From positions 742,257 through 806,256 of the forward strand of contig NZ_LMDB01000001.1 of the NCBI RefSeq assembly GCF_001425005.1: a DNA stretch of 64,000 nt, given 5' to 3'. Below are positions 9,494-17,578 of the stretch, piece after piece; position 1 is the first letter of the stretch, and each line of letters begins with the position of its first letter. Made by a program: the position numbers and the translations under genes. A model generated the notes under the pieces. It did not search any database and had not been told where the DNA came from. It worked only from the letters and a program-made list of their open reading frames with translations. The DNA comes from Duganella sp. Root336D2 (GTDB lineage: Bacteria; Pseudomonadota; Gammaproteobacteria; Burkholderiales; Burkholderiaceae_D).

Positions 9494-10791
9494 GCGTGGT
9501 GCAGGCGCTTGTGCATGCAGCGCAAGCCGAACCACATGCCGAGCGCCACCACCGGCACCATGACGCCCATCAGCAGTTCAGGATTGACGCCCACGCCCAG
9601 CACCTTCGCGCCTTTGGCGGAATAGCCGATCAGGCCCACGACGTAGTAGGAGATTGCCGCCACCGACAGCCCTTCCACCGCCTGCTGCAAACGCAGCTGC
9701 TGCGCGGCGCGCGCATTCATCGACTGCAGTATCTTGCGGTTCTGCGCTTCCTGCACGATGCCGACCCGGGTACGCAGCAGGTCGTTGCTATTGGCGATGC
9801 GGCCGGCCAGGGCCTGCTGGCGCGCAGCCACGGCCTCGCACGTCTTCATGGCGGGCGCCAGGCGGCGCTCCATGAATTCCTCCACCGTAGGCGTGCCTTC
9901 AATGCGCAGCTCGCGCAGCTCGTCGATGCGGGCGTTGACCAGGCCGAAATAGGCCTTGGATGCGGCAAAGCGGTAGCTGGTGTCGGCCGAGACCTTCTCG
10001 ATGCGCGCTGCCAGGTGGGTAATGCGGTCGAGCAGGTCCTGCTCGGTGGAGCCGTCATCAACCTTGCCGTCCGCTTCGACCAGGGCGCCGGCCAGGGTCG
10101 CCAGTTCGCCCTCCACCTCATTCAGTTCCGGCGTCGCGTCCTGTGCAACCGGCAGGCCAAGCAGGGCCATCATGCGATAGGTTTCGATCTCCAGCACGCG
10201 CTGCACCAGGCGGCCCGACTGCTGTTCGTGCATGCCCGCATCGCAGATCACGAAGCGGCTGAAGCCATCGGCGTGGATGGCGAAGTCGGTCCACATTTCG
10301 CCGCCGTTCATCACCTGGCTGCCCGCCAGCGGCGCCCCCTGGAACAGGCGCTGCAGGCTTTCGGCGAACGCATGCTGCATGCCGCCCGGGCGCCCCAGCA
10401 GGACGTGCGCCGCCACCAGCACCCTGCCCTGAAGTTTCAGCAGCCATTGTTCCGGCAGGTGGCGCGAAGGCATATTGCTGAAGGCCTCCTCCGGCAGCGG
10501 CATGCTGGCCACGGTTTCGGCAAAGGTGAAGGTGGCGAATTCGGTGTGCAGCTCCCATTTCAGGCGGAAGCGGCCGAAATCATGGGTAAAGTATTTCCCG
10601 CCTGCCGCCGGTGCCGCCACGCCGAAATGGCCACACAGTTCCGCCAGCAACTCCTGCTGTTCCTGTTCGCCCATGATGGCGAAATGGGTCAGCAGGGTTG
10701 GCGCATCCAGTTTCAGGAAGGGGCGCGAGTGGATTTCGGCAGCGAGGGGCACGCGCTGCACGTGGTTCAGGCTGGAAAACACGATACTCAT
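9490..10791 (-). CDS. DUF3422 family membrane protein
   Basis: A 433-residue protein of the DUF3422 family, close to the usual family length. The N-terminus has the typical LNHVQRVPLAAEIHSRPF, the middle is long and helical with coiled-coil character (residues about 230-370), and two hydrophobic segments lie at the C-terminus (AISYYVVGLIGYSAKG and LLMGVMVPVVALGMWFGL). It is probably an inner-membrane protein with a large cytoplasmic head. Function is unknown. It is the first gene of the pair with the phytase-like lipoprotein. Confidence 0.88.
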   Translation of the reverse strand: MSIVFSSLNHVQRVPLAAEIHSRPFLKLDAPTLLTHFAIMGEQEQQELLAELCGHFGVAAPAAGGKYFTHDFGRFRLKWELHTEFATFTFAETVASMPLPEEAFSNMPSRHLPEQWLLKLQGRVLVAAHVLLGRPGGMQHAFAESLQRLFQGAPLAGSQVMNGGEMWTDFAIHADGFSRFVICDAGMHEQQSGRLVQRVLEIETYRMMALLGLPVAQDATPELNEVEGELATLAGALVEADGKVDDGSTEQDLLDRITHLAARIEKVSADTSYRFAASKAYFGLVNARIDELRELRIEGTPTVEEFMERRLAPAMKTCEAVAARQQALAGRIANSNDLLRTRVGIVQEAQNRKILQSMNARAAQQLRLQQAVEGLSVAAISYYVVGLIGYSAKGAKVLGVGVNPELLMGVMVPVVALGMWFGLRCMHKRLHHA

Positions 10792-10836
10792 TGGGCTGGA
10801 CTCGATTTTGAGGGAGTCCAGATATTAACATTGTAT

Positions 10837-11619
10837 TTACGGTAAGCCCGGCGGCAGGCCCTGGGCCTGGGCGCTGAAGCGCAGCACGATTTTGCCGCCG
10901 GCTGCCGCCATGACCGGCTCCAGCCACAGGTATGGCGCCGGCTCGCCAGTTCCCAGGCGCAGGCTATCGGCATCGGTAGCCACCTCCAGCAAACGCCCAC
11001 TGGCCGTATCGAACAAGCGCAGCGCAACTTCCCCGTTGATGCGTTTGCCAAGCAGGTAGCGCGCTTGCCCCGGCAATTCGGCCAGCGGGCGCGCCAGGCG
11101 GAAATCCCAGCGGGTGCCGGCGCAGTCCTGTTCGTGCCTGCCGGCGGGAGCGACGCGCTCCGCGCTGACTGTCAGCAACTGGCGCAGCCCCTCGCCCTCG
11201 CCGGCCATATTGAACGCCGTGTGCAGGCATATCGAGGCCGGTGCCGCGGCAGGCGCCTGGCAATGCAGCGAAAGACCATTCGCTTCGTCCAGGACATAGG
11301 TCGCAAGCACCGCATGCGGCCCGGGACTGACCAGGCGCAGGCCGACGCTGGCGTCTTCCACCAGCGCTACTGCGTGCCAGGGCAGCCGGTGCAGGGCATG
11401 CCCGGGCGCTGGCAGCAAATGGATGCCATTTTCCGGCGCCCTGCCATGCACGACGTTGGCCAGGCGGCCATTCCGGTCAGGTGCATTGATCTTTACAATC
11501 GCACCGCCCAAGGTACTGATCTGGACTTCCATGCCATGGCGATTACACAGCGCAAAAATGAACACCGGCAACCCCTCTGCCGTATGCCCCGCGTCCTGCT
11601 GCGTAATACTTAGTTCCAT
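10837..11619 (-). CDS. Aldose 1-epimerase family protein, short form
   Basis: A 260-residue member of the galactose mutarotase fold family. It shows the N-terminal pattern MEVQISTLGGAIVKINAPDRNGRLANVVHG and the conserved His region HTAFNMAGEGEG that aligns with the catalytic-His segment of GalM. It ends with LWLEPVMAAAGGKIVLRFSAQ. GalM proteins are about 340 residues, so roughly 80 residues of the middle are missing, including the usual first active-site His loop. It may be a divergent, possibly non-catalytic, sugar-binding version. It is divergent from the TPR gene with a 70-bp gap. Confidence 0.65.
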   Translation of the reverse strand: MELSITQQDAGHTAEGLPVFIFALCNRHGMEVQISTLGGAIVKINAPDRNGRLANVVHGRAPENGIHLLPAPGHALHRLPWHAVALVEDASVGLRLVSPGPHAVLATYVLDEANGLSLHCQAPAAAPASICLHTAFNMAGEGEGLRQLLTVSAERVAPAGRHEQDCAGTRWDFRLARPLAELPGQARYLLGKRINGEVALRLFDTASGRLLEVATDADSLRLGTGEPAPYLWLEPVMAAAGGKIVLRFSAQAQGLPPGLP

Positions 11620-11689
11620 CTTCTAAGTATATTCAGCCGGCTGGGATTTGATAAAATGAGTGTTTATTTCCCGTCGGCAAAATAAATAA

Positions 11690-12850
11690 ATGCAGGCATC
11701 GCAAATTTCCTCTCGTACAGCCCTTGCGCTAGGGGCCGCGCTATTAATTGCGTGCTTTTCAGCGCAGGCCGATGAGGTCGCAGAAATCAATAAAATGATG
11801 CGCAGCGGGCAGTTGCCAGCCGCTTTAAGCAAGGTTGATGTTGCGTTATCGCAACGGCCCAAAGATGCACAATTGCGATTCATTAAAGGAATGATTTTGT
11901 CCGAGCAGGGCAAAACAGCCGATGCAATTAATGTTTTCCAAAAGCTGACGGAAGATTATCCGGAATTACCTGAGCCTTATAACAACCTGGCCGTGCTGCA
12001 TGCGGCGGCCGGCAATTACGATAAGGCCCGCGTTGCACTGGAGCGCGCGATCCGCACCAACCCCGCTTACGCCACCGCCCACGAAAACCTGGGCGGCGTA
12101 TATGCCAAGCTGGCCAGCCAGTCTTACGACAAGGCGATGCAATTGGCGGATCCGACCCAGCAGCCGCCGCAGAAAGCCAAACTGGCGATGCTGCGCACCT
12201 TGACGCCTAAAGGCGGCGAGGCTGCTTCACCGCTGGCCGCGCTCGCTGCGGCTTCGGTTCCAGCTGCGGCCCCGGCCGCGGCGCCTGCCCCAGTGATCGC
12301 GCAGGCGGCGCCGGCTCCTGCTCCAGTCCCGGCCAGGCTGCCTGCGCCGCCGGTGAAGGCGGCACCGGTGCCGCCACCTGCGCCGGCTCCTGTCATTGCC
12401 CAGGCCAAGCCGATTCCGACTGCCCCGCCGGCAGCGGCACCGGCCCCGGCGCCGGCGGTACAATTGGCAAAGGCCGCACCGAAAGCTGAGCAAGTCCAGA
12501 AAGAAGACGCCGATGGCGCCGATGTCATCAAGGCTGTCGAGAACTGGGCCAAGGCCTGGAGCGCGCAGGACATGAAGGGCTACCTGAATGCCTACGGTGG
12601 CAATTTCCAGACGCCGAAGGGCCAGAACCGCAAGGCCTGGGAAGCTGACCGCACCGCCCGCATCGAGGGCAAAGGCCATATCAAGGTGTCCATCGAGGCG
12701 CCGCAAGTGACGGTCAAGGGCAATACCGCGACCGTGAAATTCCGCCAGAAGTACGTGTCGGACCGCCTCAGCACCGCCGGACGCAAGACCCTGGTGCTGG
12801 AGAAGCAAGGCAGGAACTGGTTAATCAAGCAAGAGCAGTCGGGGAGCTGA
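11690..12850 (+). CDS. TPR-repeat periplasmic protein with C-terminal NTF2-like domain
   Basis: A 386-residue exported protein. The signal peptide ends at ACFSAQA|DE. TPR-like repeats follow (residues about 28-160; PYNNLAVLHAAAGNYDKARVALERAI and ATAHENLGGVYAKLA are clear). A Pro/Ala-rich linker of about 100 residues leads to a C-terminal NTF2-like (Cds6-type) domain at about 280-386 (ENWAKAWSAQDMKGYLNAYG). It probably acts in cell-wall metabolism, because the next gene is an L,D-transpeptidase that carries the same kind of tail. The stop overlaps the next start (TGATG). Early codons are AT-richer than the rest. Confidence 0.8.
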   Translation: MQASQISSRTALALGAALLIACFSAQADEVAEINKMMRSGQLPAALSKVDVALSQRPKDAQLRFIKGMILSEQGKTADAINVFQKLTEDYPELPEPYNNLAVLHAAAGNYDKARVALERAIRTNPAYATAHENLGGVYAKLASQSYDKAMQLADPTQQPPQKAKLAMLRTLTPKGGEAASPLAALAAASVPAAAPAAAPAPVIAQAAPAPAPVPARLPAPPVKAAPVPPPAPAPVIAQAKPIPTAPPAAAPAPAPAVQLAKAAPKAEQVQKEDADGADVIKAVENWAKAWSAQDMKGYLNAYGGNFQTPKGQNRKAWEADRTARIEGKGHIKVSIEAPQVTVKGNTATVKFRQKYVSDRLSTAGRKTLVLEKQGRNWLIKQEQSGS

Positions 12851-14076
12851 TGGAGATGTCGAAGCGAGCAAGTGCCGGTGCGGCTGCCGCGCTGCTGGCA
12901 GCATGCGCCCTGCTGACGCCAGCCGGTATCGGCATGGCCAAGTCCATCCATCCGGCCGAATCCCCGCGCGCCCGGCAGGATGCCGAGATCATGCTGCTGG
13001 AGATCTACAAGAACCTGCGCGCCAGCCAGCTGCAGGAGGCGATGGCCAAGGCCGACGCCCTGGTGCTGGCTTACCCCAATTTCCGCGTTGGGCACCTGAT
13101 CCGCGGCGACCTGCTGCTGATGCACACCAAGCCGGTGGGCCAGCTCGGCGCCGGCGCCAGCGGTCCGGCAGACAAGCTGAACGATTTGCGCGACGAAGCG
13201 CGCGTGCGCCTGCAAACCCTGGTGGCGCGTCCCGGCCCGGGACTGGCGCCGCGTTCCGTGCTGCAGCTGCGTGCCGACATGCGCCATGTGCTGGTGGTCG
13301 ACGCCACGCAGTCGCGCCTGTATGTCTACCAGAACAATAGCGGCGAACTGAAACTGGTGACCGACTATTACATCAGCCAGGGCAAGCTGGGCGTCGACAA
13401 GTTCCGCGAAGGCGACCAGAAGACCCCGCTCGGGGTGTACTACATCACCGGCCGCGTATCCGGCCCCAAGCTGCCCGACTTCTACGGCGCCAGCGCCCTG
13501 CGCATCAACTACCCGAATGAGTGGGACCGCCTGAACGGCCGCAGCGGCGGCGGCATCTTCCTGCATGGTACGCCGGCCGACAACTACAGCCGCCCGCCCC
13601 TGGCTTCCGATGGCTGCGTGGTGTTGACCAATGACGATTTGCGTAAGCTGGAAGGCACGGTCGATATCGGCAAGACCCCGGTGGTGATCGCCGGCCACCA
13701 GGAATTCATCAGCAAGGCCAAGTGGGACAACGAACGTTTCACCGCCAACCGCCTGGTTGAATCCTGGCGCGCGGACCTGGTAAGCGCCGACAGCAAGCGG
13801 CTGCTGAAAAATTATTCGGTCAAGTTCAAGTCGGCCAATGGCGAAGACTTGAAGACCTGGTACGAGAAGGACATGCGGCCGCTGGCCAGCGTCAATGGAC
13901 TCAGCGTATCGCTCAGTGAAGTGACCATCTTCCGCTACCCAAGCCGCGACGACATGCTGGTCAGCACCTTCACCCTCGAATCGAAGATCGGCAAGAGCCG
14001 CTCCACCCAGCGCAAGCGCCAGTACTGGGCGCGTGAAGGCAGCGAGTGGAAGATCATCTTCGAAAGCATGATCTGA
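12850..14076 (+). CDS. L,D-transpeptidase with Cds6-like C-terminal domain
   Basis: A 408-residue exported YkuD-family enzyme. The signal peptide is LLAACALLTPAGIGMAKS. The catalytic domain (about 150-290) contains the YkuD signature: HGTPADNYSRPPLASDGCVVL, with the motif His and the nucleophilic Cys in SDGC. The family forms 3-3 cross-links or attaches proteins to peptidoglycan. A C-terminal NTF2-like region (about 305-408, ESWRADLVSADSKRLLKNY) ends with WKIIFESMI and matches in kind the tail of the upstream TPR protein. The ATG at 12850 overlaps the previous stop; an ATG at 12856 is the alternative. Confidence 0.9.
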   Translation: MEMSKRASAGAAAALLAACALLTPAGIGMAKSIHPAESPRARQDAEIMLLEIYKNLRASQLQEAMAKADALVLAYPNFRVGHLIRGDLLLMHTKPVGQLGAGASGPADKLNDLRDEARVRLQTLVARPGPGLAPRSVLQLRADMRHVLVVDATQSRLYVYQNNSGELKLVTDYYISQGKLGVDKFREGDQKTPLGVYYITGRVSGPKLPDFYGASALRINYPNEWDRLNGRSGGGIFLHGTPADNYSRPPLASDGCVVLTNDDLRKLEGTVDIGKTPVVIAGHQEFISKAKWDNERFTANRLVESWRADLVSADSKRLLKNYSVKFKSANGEDLKTWYEKDMRPLASVNGLSVSLSEVTIFRYPSRDDMLVSTFTLESKIGKSRSTQRKRQYWAREGSEWKIIFESMI

Positions 14077-14633
14077 AAATTCCCCTGCGCACGCAGCTGC
14101 TCAGCTGCGCCGCGCTGGCGGCTATTGCCGTTGCGATCCTGCTGCTGCGGCGGCTGCCGCTTACGGGACTGCTGCAGGCCGGCTTGCCGTGGTGGCAGCA
14201 GAGCCTGGCGGGCATCGCAATCGGGTTTGCCGTGGGCGGCATATCCGCCCTGACCACCTTGCGCAAGCCCCATTCCGAAGCGGTGCGGCGCACGGTTGCC
14301 AGCTATGCGCGGCTTGACCTCGATGGCTTGAACCCGTTGTGGATTTCGCTCGCCGCCGGCGTTTCGGAAGAACTCCTGTTCCGCGCAGCGCTGCAGCCGC
14401 TGGCCGGAATCTGGGGCGCCAGCGTGCTGTTCCTGCTGGTCCATAGCGGCGCCTACGACTTCCGCCGCCTTGACCGCGCAGCGCTGTGGCAAGCCGGCGG
14501 CGTGTTCGGCATGAGCGTCCTGCTAGGCCTCGCCTTCGAATACGCTGGCTTGCTGTGCGTGATGATTGCCCACGCCATCGTCGACATCATCGGCCTTTAC
14601 CTGGTGCGCCACCTGGCCACGCGCAAAGACTGA
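14046..14633 (+). CDS. CPBP family intramembrane metalloprotease
   Basis: A 195-residue membrane protein of the CAAX protease and bacteriocin-processing family. Motif 1 is SEELLFRAALQPL (tandem Glu plus Arg); motif 2 is FLLVHSG; motif 3 is MIAHAIVDIIGL. Five to six hydrophobic segments are visible. It starts at a GTG 31 bp inside the L,D-transpeptidase gene, so the two are likely co-translated. The substrate is unknown; the envelope operon context suggests a role in processing or quality control at the inner membrane. The stop lies directly against a palindrome. Confidence 0.82.
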   Translation: MEDHLRKHDLKIPLRTQLLSCAALAAIAVAILLLRRLPLTGLLQAGLPWWQQSLAGIAIGFAVGGISALTTLRKPHSEAVRRTVASYARLDLDGLNPLWISLAAGVSEELLFRAALQPLAGIWGASVLFLLVHSGAYDFRRLDRAALWQAGGVFGMSVLLGLAFEYAGLLCVMIAHAIVDIIGLYLVRHLATRKD

Positions 14634-14713
14634 ATGTCCACTTCGGGGTCAGGAACGAATGTGGACACTTGCTGTGAAATGTCCACTGTTGTTCCTGACC
14701 CCAAGGTGGACAT
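14634..14713. repeat. Palindromic intergenic element, copy 1 (GGGGTCAG type)
   Basis: Inverted repeat with 23-bp arms at 14634-14656 and 14691-14713 (two mismatches); the arm core is TTCGGGGTCAGGAAC. An inner 6-bp stem (GTGGAC/GTCCAC) lies between. The element fills the gap between the stops of the convergent CPBP and amn genes. It shares the GGGGTCAG core with the elements at 35.0 and 46.2 kb. It could act as a bidirectional terminator and resembles a REP-type element. Confidence 0.7.
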
Positions 14714-16203
14714 CACTGGAAGGCGACCTCGGCGAAGCTGCGCAGTTTGCGGCTGTGCAACTTGTCGGAACCGAGGCCGCGCAGCAGTTCCAGCGCGCGG
14801 ATGCCGATGCGCAGGTGCTGGTCGACGCGGTCGCGGTAGAACTGGTTGGCCATGCCGGGCAGCTTGATTTCGCCGTGCAGCGGCTTGTCGCTGACGCATA
14901 GCAGGGTGCCGTAAGGGACGCGGAAGCGGAAGCCGTTGGCGGCAATGGTGGCGCTTTCCATGTCCAGCGCTACCGCCCTGCTTTGGCTGAAACGGCGCTC
15001 CGGCGTGCGCTGCGGCAGCAGTTCCCAGTTGCGGTTGTCGGTACTGGCGACGGTGCCGGTGCGCAGTACGCGCTTCAGGTCATGGCCGCCCAGCTGCGTG
15101 ACTTCCGCCACGGCCGACTCGATCGCCACCTGCACTTCGGCCAGGGCCGGGATCGGCACCCACAGCGGCAAATCCTCGTCCAGCACATGGTCTTCGCGCA
15201 CGTAGCCGTGGGCCAGCACGTAGTCGCCCAGCTGCTGGGTGTTGCGCAGGCCGGCGCAGTGGCCCAGCATCAGCCAGGCGTGCGGGCGCAGTACCGCGAT
15301 ATGGTCGGTGGCTGTCTTGGCGTTGGCCGGGCCGACGCCGATATTCACCATGCTGATGCCGCTGCCGTCGGCGCGCACCAGGTGGTAGCCCGGCATCTGC
15401 GGCAGGCGCGGCGGCGCGGCGCCCAGGTCGTCGCCCGGCTGCATGGCGTGGCCGACACGGCGCGTGACGATATTGCCCGGTTCGACGAACGCTATATAGC
15501 CGTCGCTGTCCGGGCTGGCCATCAGTTCATGGCCCAGGCGCACGAATTCGTCGATGTAGAACTGGTAATTCGTGAACATCACGAAGTTCTGGAAGTGCTC
15601 GGGCGAGGTGCCGGTGTAATGGCGCAGGCGCTGCAGCGAATAGTCGACGCGCGGCGCGGTGAACAGCGACAGCGGCTGCGCTTCGCCCGGCGCTGCTTCA
15701 AACGTGCCATTGGCAATGCCGTCGTCCATCGCCGCCAGGTTGGGCAGGTCGAATACGTCGCGCATCAGCAGGCGGCGTTCGGCGCTCAGGCTGCCCTCGA
15801 TATGGTCATGCTCGGCGAAGGAAAAGTGGATCGGGATCGGCTGGGAACTGAGCCCCACCTCGAGCTGCGTCTGCTGCTGGCCGTGGTTTTTCAGCAGCAG
15901 GCGGAATTGTTCGGTGTAATAGCCTTCGAACAGGTCGGGGCGCGTCAGCGTGGTCTCAAAAGCGCCAGGGCCGGCGACAAAGCCGTAAGACAGGCGCGAG
16001 TCGGCGCGCGCCACGGTCTCGGTCTGCACCCGTACGTACGGGTAGCAGGCGCGCACGCGCTCGGTCGGCGTTTCGCCTTCGACAAAGCGCTGCAGCGATT
16101 CGCGCAGGAAGCGGATACTATCGTCGTAAATTGCCCGGACCTGGGCCAGTGCTGCGGAAGGATCGTCAAACATGCGGGGTGCTACGTGGGGACGGCTGAA
16201 CAT
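14713..16203 (-). CDS. amn: AMP nucleosidase
   Basis: A 496-residue enzyme that hydrolyses AMP to adenine and ribose 5-phosphate in purine salvage. Length is close to E. coli Amn (484). The N-terminal half matches the Amn-specific domain (SRLSYGFVAGPGAFETTLTRPDLF), and the C-terminal half is the nucleoside-phosphorylase-like domain with VNIGVGPANAKTATDHIAVLRPHAWLMLGHCAGL and LDMESATIAANGFRFRVPYGTLLCVSDKPLHGEIK. The start has AAAGGAG at good spacing. A TATAAT on this strand at 16239-16234 suits its promoter. Confidence 0.95.
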   Translation of the reverse strand: MFSRPHVAPRMFDDPSAALAQVRAIYDDSIRFLRESLQRFVEGETPTERVRACYPYVRVQTETVARADSRLSYGFVAGPGAFETTLTRPDLFEGYYTEQFRLLLKNHGQQQTQLEVGLSSQPIPIHFSFAEHDHIEGSLSAERRLLMRDVFDLPNLAAMDDGIANGTFEAAPGEAQPLSLFTAPRVDYSLQRLRHYTGTSPEHFQNFVMFTNYQFYIDEFVRLGHELMASPDSDGYIAFVEPGNIVTRRVGHAMQPGDDLGAAPPRLPQMPGYHLVRADGSGISMVNIGVGPANAKTATDHIAVLRPHAWLMLGHCAGLRNTQQLGDYVLAHGYVREDHVLDEDLPLWVPIPALAEVQVAIESAVAEVTQLGGHDLKRVLRTGTVASTDNRNWELLPQRTPERRFSQSRAVALDMESATIAANGFRFRVPYGTLLCVSDKPLHGEIKLPGMANQFYRDRVDQHLRIGIRALELLRGLGSDKLHSRKLRSFAEVAFQ

Positions 16204-16233
16204 CGTGCTACTCCTTTCTGCGGGCTTCGTCCT

Positions 16234-16241
16234 ATTATAAT
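16234..16241. promoter_or_regulatory. Shared bidirectional -10 region (ATTATAAT)
   Basis: The 44-bp gap between amn and the divergent substrate-binding gene contains ATTATAAT. It reads TATAAT on the plus strand (16236-16241) and also TATAAT on the minus strand (16239-16234). A minus-strand start would give amn a leader of about 25 nt. A plus-strand start would fall almost on the ATG at 16248. No good -35 is visible for either. Confidence 0.4.
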
Positions 16242-16247
16242 GGCTGC

Positions 16248-16991
16248 ATGTGGCAGAAATATTTAATCGGGCTGGTTGCGGCGGGAAGCACGGCGGGCGC
16301 GCTGGCGCAAGCGCCGTTAACCGTGGCCTGGCGCGAGAAACCGCCCTACTATTACTTTGACGAGAACAAGGTCGCGAAAGGCTTCATGCTGGAACGCGCC
16401 AAACAGGTCTTCGCTGCTGCCGGCGTGCCTGCGGTATTCGTCAACGAGCCGCAAAAGCGCATCTGGGCCCAGTTCAGCCACGGCACGCCGAATTACTGCT
16501 CCATCAGCTGGTACCGGCTGCCTGAGCGCGAGGCAGTGGCGCAGTACTCGGTGCCGGTCCATGCCGACCTGCCGCATGCCGTGCTGGCCGTGCCGGCGGT
16601 GGCGGCCCGTATCAGGGCCCACCAGAACCTGCAGGCCCTGCTTTCCGACAAATCGCTGACGCTGGCGGTGATCGATGGCGCTTCCTACGGCCCGGAACTC
16701 GATGCCCTGATCGGCACCAGCAAAAACCGGATCATGCGCAGGACGGTGGAAACCTCGGCCATGTTCCGCATGGTGGCCTTCGGCCGCGCCGACTACCTGT
16801 TCGTCGACCGCGAAGACTGGAACTATCTGCGGCTCAAATTCCCTGAGCTCCAGTCACTGGTATTGATCGATTTCGCCGACATGCCGCCCGGCCTGAAACG
16901 CTACGTCGTCTGCAGCCGCGACGTGCCGGCGGAAACGATGGAGCGCCTGAACCGCGCCATCCTGGCGCGCAGCGACACGCCGCGCCGCTAG
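16248..16991 (+). CDS. Periplasmic substrate-binding protein (SBP family 3-like)
   Basis: A 247-residue exported protein with signal peptide WQKYLIGLVAAGSTAGALAQ|AP. The mature part starts LTVAWREKPPYYYFDENKVAKGFMLERAKQVF, the usual opening of family-3 solute-binding domains. No ABC permease or ATPase lies nearby, so it may be an orphan sensor-like binding protein as is common in this bacterial group. No ligand can be inferred. The ATG is only a few bases after a TATAAT, so the mRNA might be leaderless if that promoter is used. Confidence 0.75.
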   Translation: MWQKYLIGLVAAGSTAGALAQAPLTVAWREKPPYYYFDENKVAKGFMLERAKQVFAAAGVPAVFVNEPQKRIWAQFSHGTPNYCSISWYRLPEREAVAQYSVPVHADLPHAVLAVPAVAARIRAHQNLQALLSDKSLTLAVIDGASYGPELDALIGTSKNRIMRRTVETSAMFRMVAFGRADYLFVDREDWNYLRLKFPELQSLVLIDFADMPPGLKRYVVCSRDVPAETMERLNRAILARSDTPRR

Positions 16992-16993
16992 CC

Positions 16994-17578
16994 TCAGATG
17001 CCCTTGGCGCCCAGCACTTGCATGCGCTGGCGCCACGCCGCCACCGCCGTGGCATCCATCTTGCCCGCGCCGCCGACCAGCGTCTTGCGCACCGGCGCAA
17101 TGCCCACGAAGTTCAGGATATTGCGCTCCAGCGACTTCAGGCTGTGGGCGCAGAAGTACCAGCGATAGAACAGCGCCGGCATCCCCATCGTCACCACCAC
17201 GCGTGCGCTGCGGCCAGCGAGCAGGCCGGCATGCAGCGGGTTCCTCGCCTGTCGGTCCAGGGCGAAACCTGGCCGCGCCACCTGCTCCAGGAAGGCTTTC
17301 AGGCTGGCCGGCATGTCGCCCAGCCAGAGCGGATAGAAAATCACGATATGCCGTGCTTCCGCGATGCTGCGCTTTACCGGCGCCAGGGCGGGCGGCAATT
17401 CGCCCTCTTCCCACTCGTGCGCATTGGCCAGCATCGGGAAATCCAGTTTGACCGGCGTGACGATCTCGGCCTGGTGCCCTGCCGCGCGCGCGGCGTCGAC
17501 GTAGGCTTCCGCCAGCGCATGGCACAAATGCCCGCCGGCCGGATCAGGATGGCCCTGGATGACAAGGATCCTGCTCAT
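16994..17578 (-). CDS. NAD(P)H-dependent oxidoreductase, flavodoxin-like fold
   Basis: A 194-residue protein of the NQO/KefF-type flavodoxin-fold family. Features are the N-terminal phosphate loop ILVIQGHPDPAGGHLCHALAEAY, the middle HIVIFYPLWLGDMPASLKAFLEQV and the C-terminal MGMPALFYRWYFCAHSLKSLERNIL. The family reduces quinones or nitro compounds with NAD(P)H and FMN/FAD. The ATG overlaps the stop of the upstream phosphorylase gene (ATGA), so both belong to one operon. A much longer upstream frame is a shadow of that gene. Confidence 0.88.
   Translation of the reverse strand: MSRILVIQGHPDPAGGHLCHALAEAYVDAARAAGHQAEIVTPVKLDFPMLANAHEWEEGELPPALAPVKRSIAEARHIVIFYPLWLGDMPASLKAFLEQVARPGFALDRQARNPLHAGLLAGRSARVVVTMGMPALFYRWYFCAHSLKSLERNILNFVGIAPVRKTLVGGAGKMDATAVAAWRQRMQVLGAKGI

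Noticed and set aside
11623..11913. A 96-codon minus-strand frame over the start of the TPR gene
   Set aside because: It is antisense to a signal peptide and TPR repeats and has no ribosome site or family match.
12240..12480. Repetitive Pro/Ala stretch as a DNA repeat or CRISPR-like array
   Set aside because: The period is irregular and explained by a Pro/Ala-rich protein linker.
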